Assembly: GCA_903970355.1 (NCBI GenBank)
Contig: CAJCIF010000139.1
Location: 1-7,845, forward strand
DNA: 7,845 nt
Source of the DNA: Actinomycetota bacterium
Lineage (GTDB): Bacteria; Cyanobacteriota; Vampirovibrionia; Obscuribacterales; Obscuribacteraceae
Direction: 5' to 3'
Positions 5,371 to 7,845 of the stretch are shown in pieces. The position numbers were made by a program, and so were the translations under genes. Position 1 is the stretch's first letter, and each line of letters begins with the position of its first letter. Under the pieces are notes generated by a model. It did no database searches. It saw only the letters and a program-made list of their open reading frames with translations, and was not told the origin of the DNA.

Positions 5371-6720
5371 ATGAACCAAGAGGAGCGAGCCCGCGCCATA
5401 ATAGACGTCGCTCTTGCCCATGCAAAAGGCAAGGTTGACGACATTGAAATAACTGTTTCCAGCTCGAATGAAGCAACATCCCGATTTGCTGTTAATAACA
5501 TGACGCAAAATCAATCGCCCGAGTACGAGCGAGTGGCGGTGCGGGTTTTGGTAGATGGAAAGCAAACTCGACTCACCTCGGATATCGGCCCTCCCCAAGA
5601 CATAGTGGCATTGGTCGATAAGACAATTTATGCCGCCAAGTTGCTTGAAAGTGAGGATGATCTGTTGCGACTTGCGCCTGCTCCAGCTTCAAACCTTTAT
5701 CAAGCAGTAAACCGTTTTGATGAAAAAACGGCTGCCTTTAGCCCGCAAGACCGAGCAGACATTGTTAGACAGATAATCCATACGGCCCAAAAGCACAATG
5801 TTGAAGCGGCCGGTACATGCGTTTCGGGAGAACGTTCGACCGCTATCGGAAACTCTCAAAACCTTTTTGCTTTTTACAGAGAATCAGCTGCCGAAATATC
5901 AATAACGATGACGGCGCCCAATTCATCTGGCTGGGTTAAGGAAAATGCAGTATCCATGAACGATCTCAATCCCGAGGCGCTAGCTGAGAAAGCATCTGAG
6001 AAAGCCATAAAAAGCAAAGATCCAATTGATCTCGAACCAGGACACTACGCTGTTATCCTGGAACCATCTGCGGTATTAGATTTATTGTGCTTTCTCTGGT
6101 ATGACTTTAGCGCGACAAGCCATATCGATAAGTTGTCTTGCCTATTAGATAAGCAAGGGCAAGCTGTTTTCGGTAAAGCCGTTACCATTACAGACAATTG
6201 CGCCCACCCATTGCAGTCGGGCGAACCATTTGATGGTGAAGGGCAACCGAGGCAGAAAGTCACGCTCGTTTCAAATGGCAATTTCGAGAACATGATCCTA
6301 GGAAGAAAAAGCGCCCACCAGCTCGGCTTACCAGCCACAGGACACGGTCTTCCTCAACCAGACGGTTACGGCGAGTATGCGACCAATATTGTAGTTTCTG
6401 GAGGAAATACCTCGCTCAACGACATGATTGCCAACTCTGAGCGAGCTATCTATCTAACGCGTGTTTGGTACGTGCGGGAAGTCGATCCAAGAACAAAACT
6501 TTTGACTGGAGTAACCCAAGACGGCACCTTTCTTGTGGAGAAAGGTGCAATAAAAACCGGCATAAAAAATATGCGATTCAATGTCAGTCTGATCGAACTG
6601 TTAAACAACATCATTGCTCTGGGACCGGCAGTACGAGCGGCAGGAGAAGAAGGCTCACCAGCAGTCGTGCCCGCTATGCAGATAGGCGACTTCAATTTCA
6701 CAGAGAGAAGTCTCTTCTAA
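5371..6720 (+). CDS. tldE: TldE/PmbA-type partner subunit, metal-site-free
   Basis: This is the second subunit of the TldD/TldE peptidase. In the known structure both halves share a fold, and TldE lacks metal while helping form the substrate channel. The product has 449 residues (E. coli PmbA is 450). No HExxxH is present: the equivalent segment reads EPSAVLDLLCFL (231-242). Family landmarks are the N-terminal domain with VAVRVLVDGKQTRLTSD (55-71), SGEPFDGEGQPRQKVTLVSNG (283-303) and the C-terminal GTFLVEKGAIKTGIKNMRFNVS (385-406). I chose ATG 5371 because AGGTGG (5360-5365, overlapping the tldD stop) is properly spaced from it. GTG at 5362 and 5365 are in frame but lack a ribosome-binding site; using the first would add three residues. 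Weak resemblance to TldD through the shared fold is expected, but the absence of the zinc motif makes the TldE assignment clear. Confidence 0.93.
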   Translation: MNQEERARAIIDVALAHAKGKVDDIEITVSSSNEATSRFAVNNMTQNQSPEYERVAVRVLVDGKQTRLTSDIGPPQDIVALVDKTIYAAKLLESEDDLLRLAPAPASNLYQAVNRFDEKTAAFSPQDRADIVRQIIHTAQKHNVEAAGTCVSGERSTAIGNSQNLFAFYRESAAEISITMTAPNSSGWVKENAVSMNDLNPEALAEKASEKAIKSKDPIDLEPGHYAVILEPSAVLDLLCFLWYDFSATSHIDKLSCLLDKQGQAVFGKAVTITDNCAHPLQSGEPFDGEGQPRQKVTLVSNGNFENMILGRKSAHQLGLPATGHGLPQPDGYGEYATNIVVSGGNTSLNDMIANSERAIYLTRVWYVREVDPRTKLLTGVTQDGTFLVEKGAIKTGIKNMRFNVSLIELLNNIIALGPAVRAAGEEGSPAVVPAMQIGDFNFTERSLF

Positions 6721-6757
6721 ATCTGCTAAAGTTCAAGCACCCATGCTGGTGGTAAAA

Positions 6758-7845
6758 ATGAAATCAACCGCTTTCAACGCTCTTGTAGCCCTAGCTCTTT
6801 TGCCAATTTTAAATACTTCCGTTGCGGCACAAGACAATAAACCGACAGCCCCTGACAAAGCAGTAGATTCCAGCAAGCTAAAAGCAAAAGCACCAGTGCA
6901 AGATACGCCTTATGTGCGAGCCATGAAATTAGGAATCATGGCGTGGCGATCAGGCAGTCATAACATCGCCGAAGCAAGCTTTTTAAGAGCGCTAGCGGAG
7001 GCCGAAAAAACCGGCAAAGAAGACAAAAACTTTTCTGCAACACTTGCTTATCTGACCACTACCTATAGAGCTGAAGGCAAGATTCAAGATGCTGAGAAAA
7101 CTCAAATTCGCTGTGTGGGACTTACAAAAAAATTGTATCCAGCTGATGATCCAGAAATAGCCAGACAAGAAAAAAGCCTGGCATTGGTTTATTTGCACGA
7201 GAAGAAACCGGAACTTGCCAAGCCTTTACTGGAACACGCTTTAACGGTACTCAAAAAGGCAGGTCCGCGTTATCAGGTTGCATACGGTCGCACTCTTAAT
7301 ACGCAGATTTCAATGGAACTGCAAATGAAAGACAACAAAGCAGCAGAAACCACAGCCCTTATTGTTTCCGACCTGGCCAAAAAATTCCCGCACAATGCCT
7401 CACAAAATTACGTCTGGTGCATAACGACGCCTGCTCTTGTTTATTACGTTGAAGGCAAAAATAAAGAGGCCGAACATTCTCTCAATTCCGTTTTGAAAAC
7501 ACCCGTTCCCGATGACAATGTCAAAAAGGCCCTCCCTGTAGCCATCGCAATGCTTAGTTCCACTTTTGGAGACTTTGCATACGGCAAAGAACAATTCAAG
7601 AAATTGGAGGCTGAGGATAAAAAGAAACCAGAAATTACGGAGATCGGGAAGTTCATTTACTTGAAAGAAGCAGAGTTGGCCGGAGCACAAGCAAACGCAG
7701 CAGAGGCAAAAAAGTTCTATAAACTGGCTTCCCCAGAAGATTCTGGCAAGAAACCACCAAACAAACCAAAACGGATTGCCAGGAACATGTTTGCCCAGCA
7801 GGCCGAAACGCTCTATTCGATTGCTGTACTCGATCCTCTCCCGGC
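6758..7845 (+). CDS. Secreted TPR-repeat protein, 3'-truncated by the window edge
   Basis: The frame stays open from ATG 6758 to the window end, giving 362 residues and no stop, so the C-terminus is missing. Residues 1-24 form a signal peptide (MKSTAFNALVALALLPILNT then SVAA) with likely signal peptidase I cleavage near VAA|QD, so the mature protein is predicted to be periplasmic or extracellular. A Lys/Ala/Pro-rich linker (25-50) leads into paired helices of tetratricopeptide type: about 52-84, 93-126, 135-168 and 220-247. The spacing and the phrase KKLYPADDPEIARQEKSLAL resemble the 42-residue repeats of kinesin light chain-like TPRs. No enzymatic motif is visible; a protein-protein scaffold is the family expectation. 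ATG 6758 is preferred over in-frame ATG 6743 because GGTGG (6748-6752) is well spaced from it. It follows tldE by 37 nt with no terminator, so co-transcription is possible. The partner and role are unknown. Confidence 0.85.
   Translation, partial: MKSTAFNALVALALLPILNTSVAAQDNKPTAPDKAVDSSKLKAKAPVQDTPYVRAMKLGIMAWRSGSHNIAEASFLRALAEAEKTGKEDKNFSATLAYLTTTYRAEGKIQDAEKTQIRCVGLTKKLYPADDPEIARQEKSLALVYLHEKKPELAKPLLEHALTVLKKAGPRYQVAYGRTLNTQISMELQMKDNKAAETTALIVSDLAKKFPHNASQNYVWCITTPALVYYVEGKNKEAEHSLNSVLKTPVPDDNVKKALPVAIAMLSSTFGDFAYGKEQFKKLEAEDKKKPEITEIGKFIYLKEAELAGAQANAAEAKKFYKLASPEDSGKKPPNKPKRIARNMFAQQAETLYSIAVLDPLP

Overview
The window is bacterial chromosome of moderate GC with tightly packed, intact genes. 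There are no mobile elements, CRISPR arrays, rRNAs or tRNAs. Starts are ATG plus probable TTG, most behind recognisable Shine-Dalgarno sequences. The lineage cannot be fixed from this sequence. An archaeal/eukaryal-type prolyl-tRNA synthetase without an editing insertion, a TldD with an HESCGH zinc motif, and a secreted kinesin-light-chain-like TPR protein would fit a deep-branching Gram-negative-type group. Obscuribacterales/Melainabacteria is a low-confidence guess.

Layout. 2-1063 (+) is the 3' three quarters of proS. It converges, with a 2-nt gap, on a family 5 uracil-DNA glycosylase gene (1066-1743, -). 1744-2069 is a divergent intergenic region containing an unusual long-range inverted repeat just upstream of a small membrane-protein gene (2070-2348, +). 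2349-2796 is a gene-free stretch of about 450 nt with a convincing intrinsic terminator near its start and no recognised RNA gene. 2797-3738 (+) encodes a divergent patatin-like hydrolase with a very strong ribosome-binding site. A near-perfect long hairpin follows it, then a TATAAT element. 3913-5361 and 5371-6720 (+) encode the two halves of a TldD/TldE metallopeptidase, 9 nt apart. 6758-7845 (+) is a signal-peptide-bearing TPR protein that runs off the end of the window.

How the genes work together. The clear functional unit is tldD-tldE: TldD carries the zinc site (HESCGH plus a C-terminal Cys) and TldE is the metal-less partner. The TPR gene lies 37 nt downstream with no terminator between, so it may be co-transcribed, but nothing links it to peptide processing. 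The other genes (translation, DNA repair, lipid-type hydrolase) look like independent transcription units. I see no clear novel multi-gene system. The best candidates for undescribed biology are the structured leader at 1927-2055, the orphan intergenic region 2349-2796 and the variant patatin active site.
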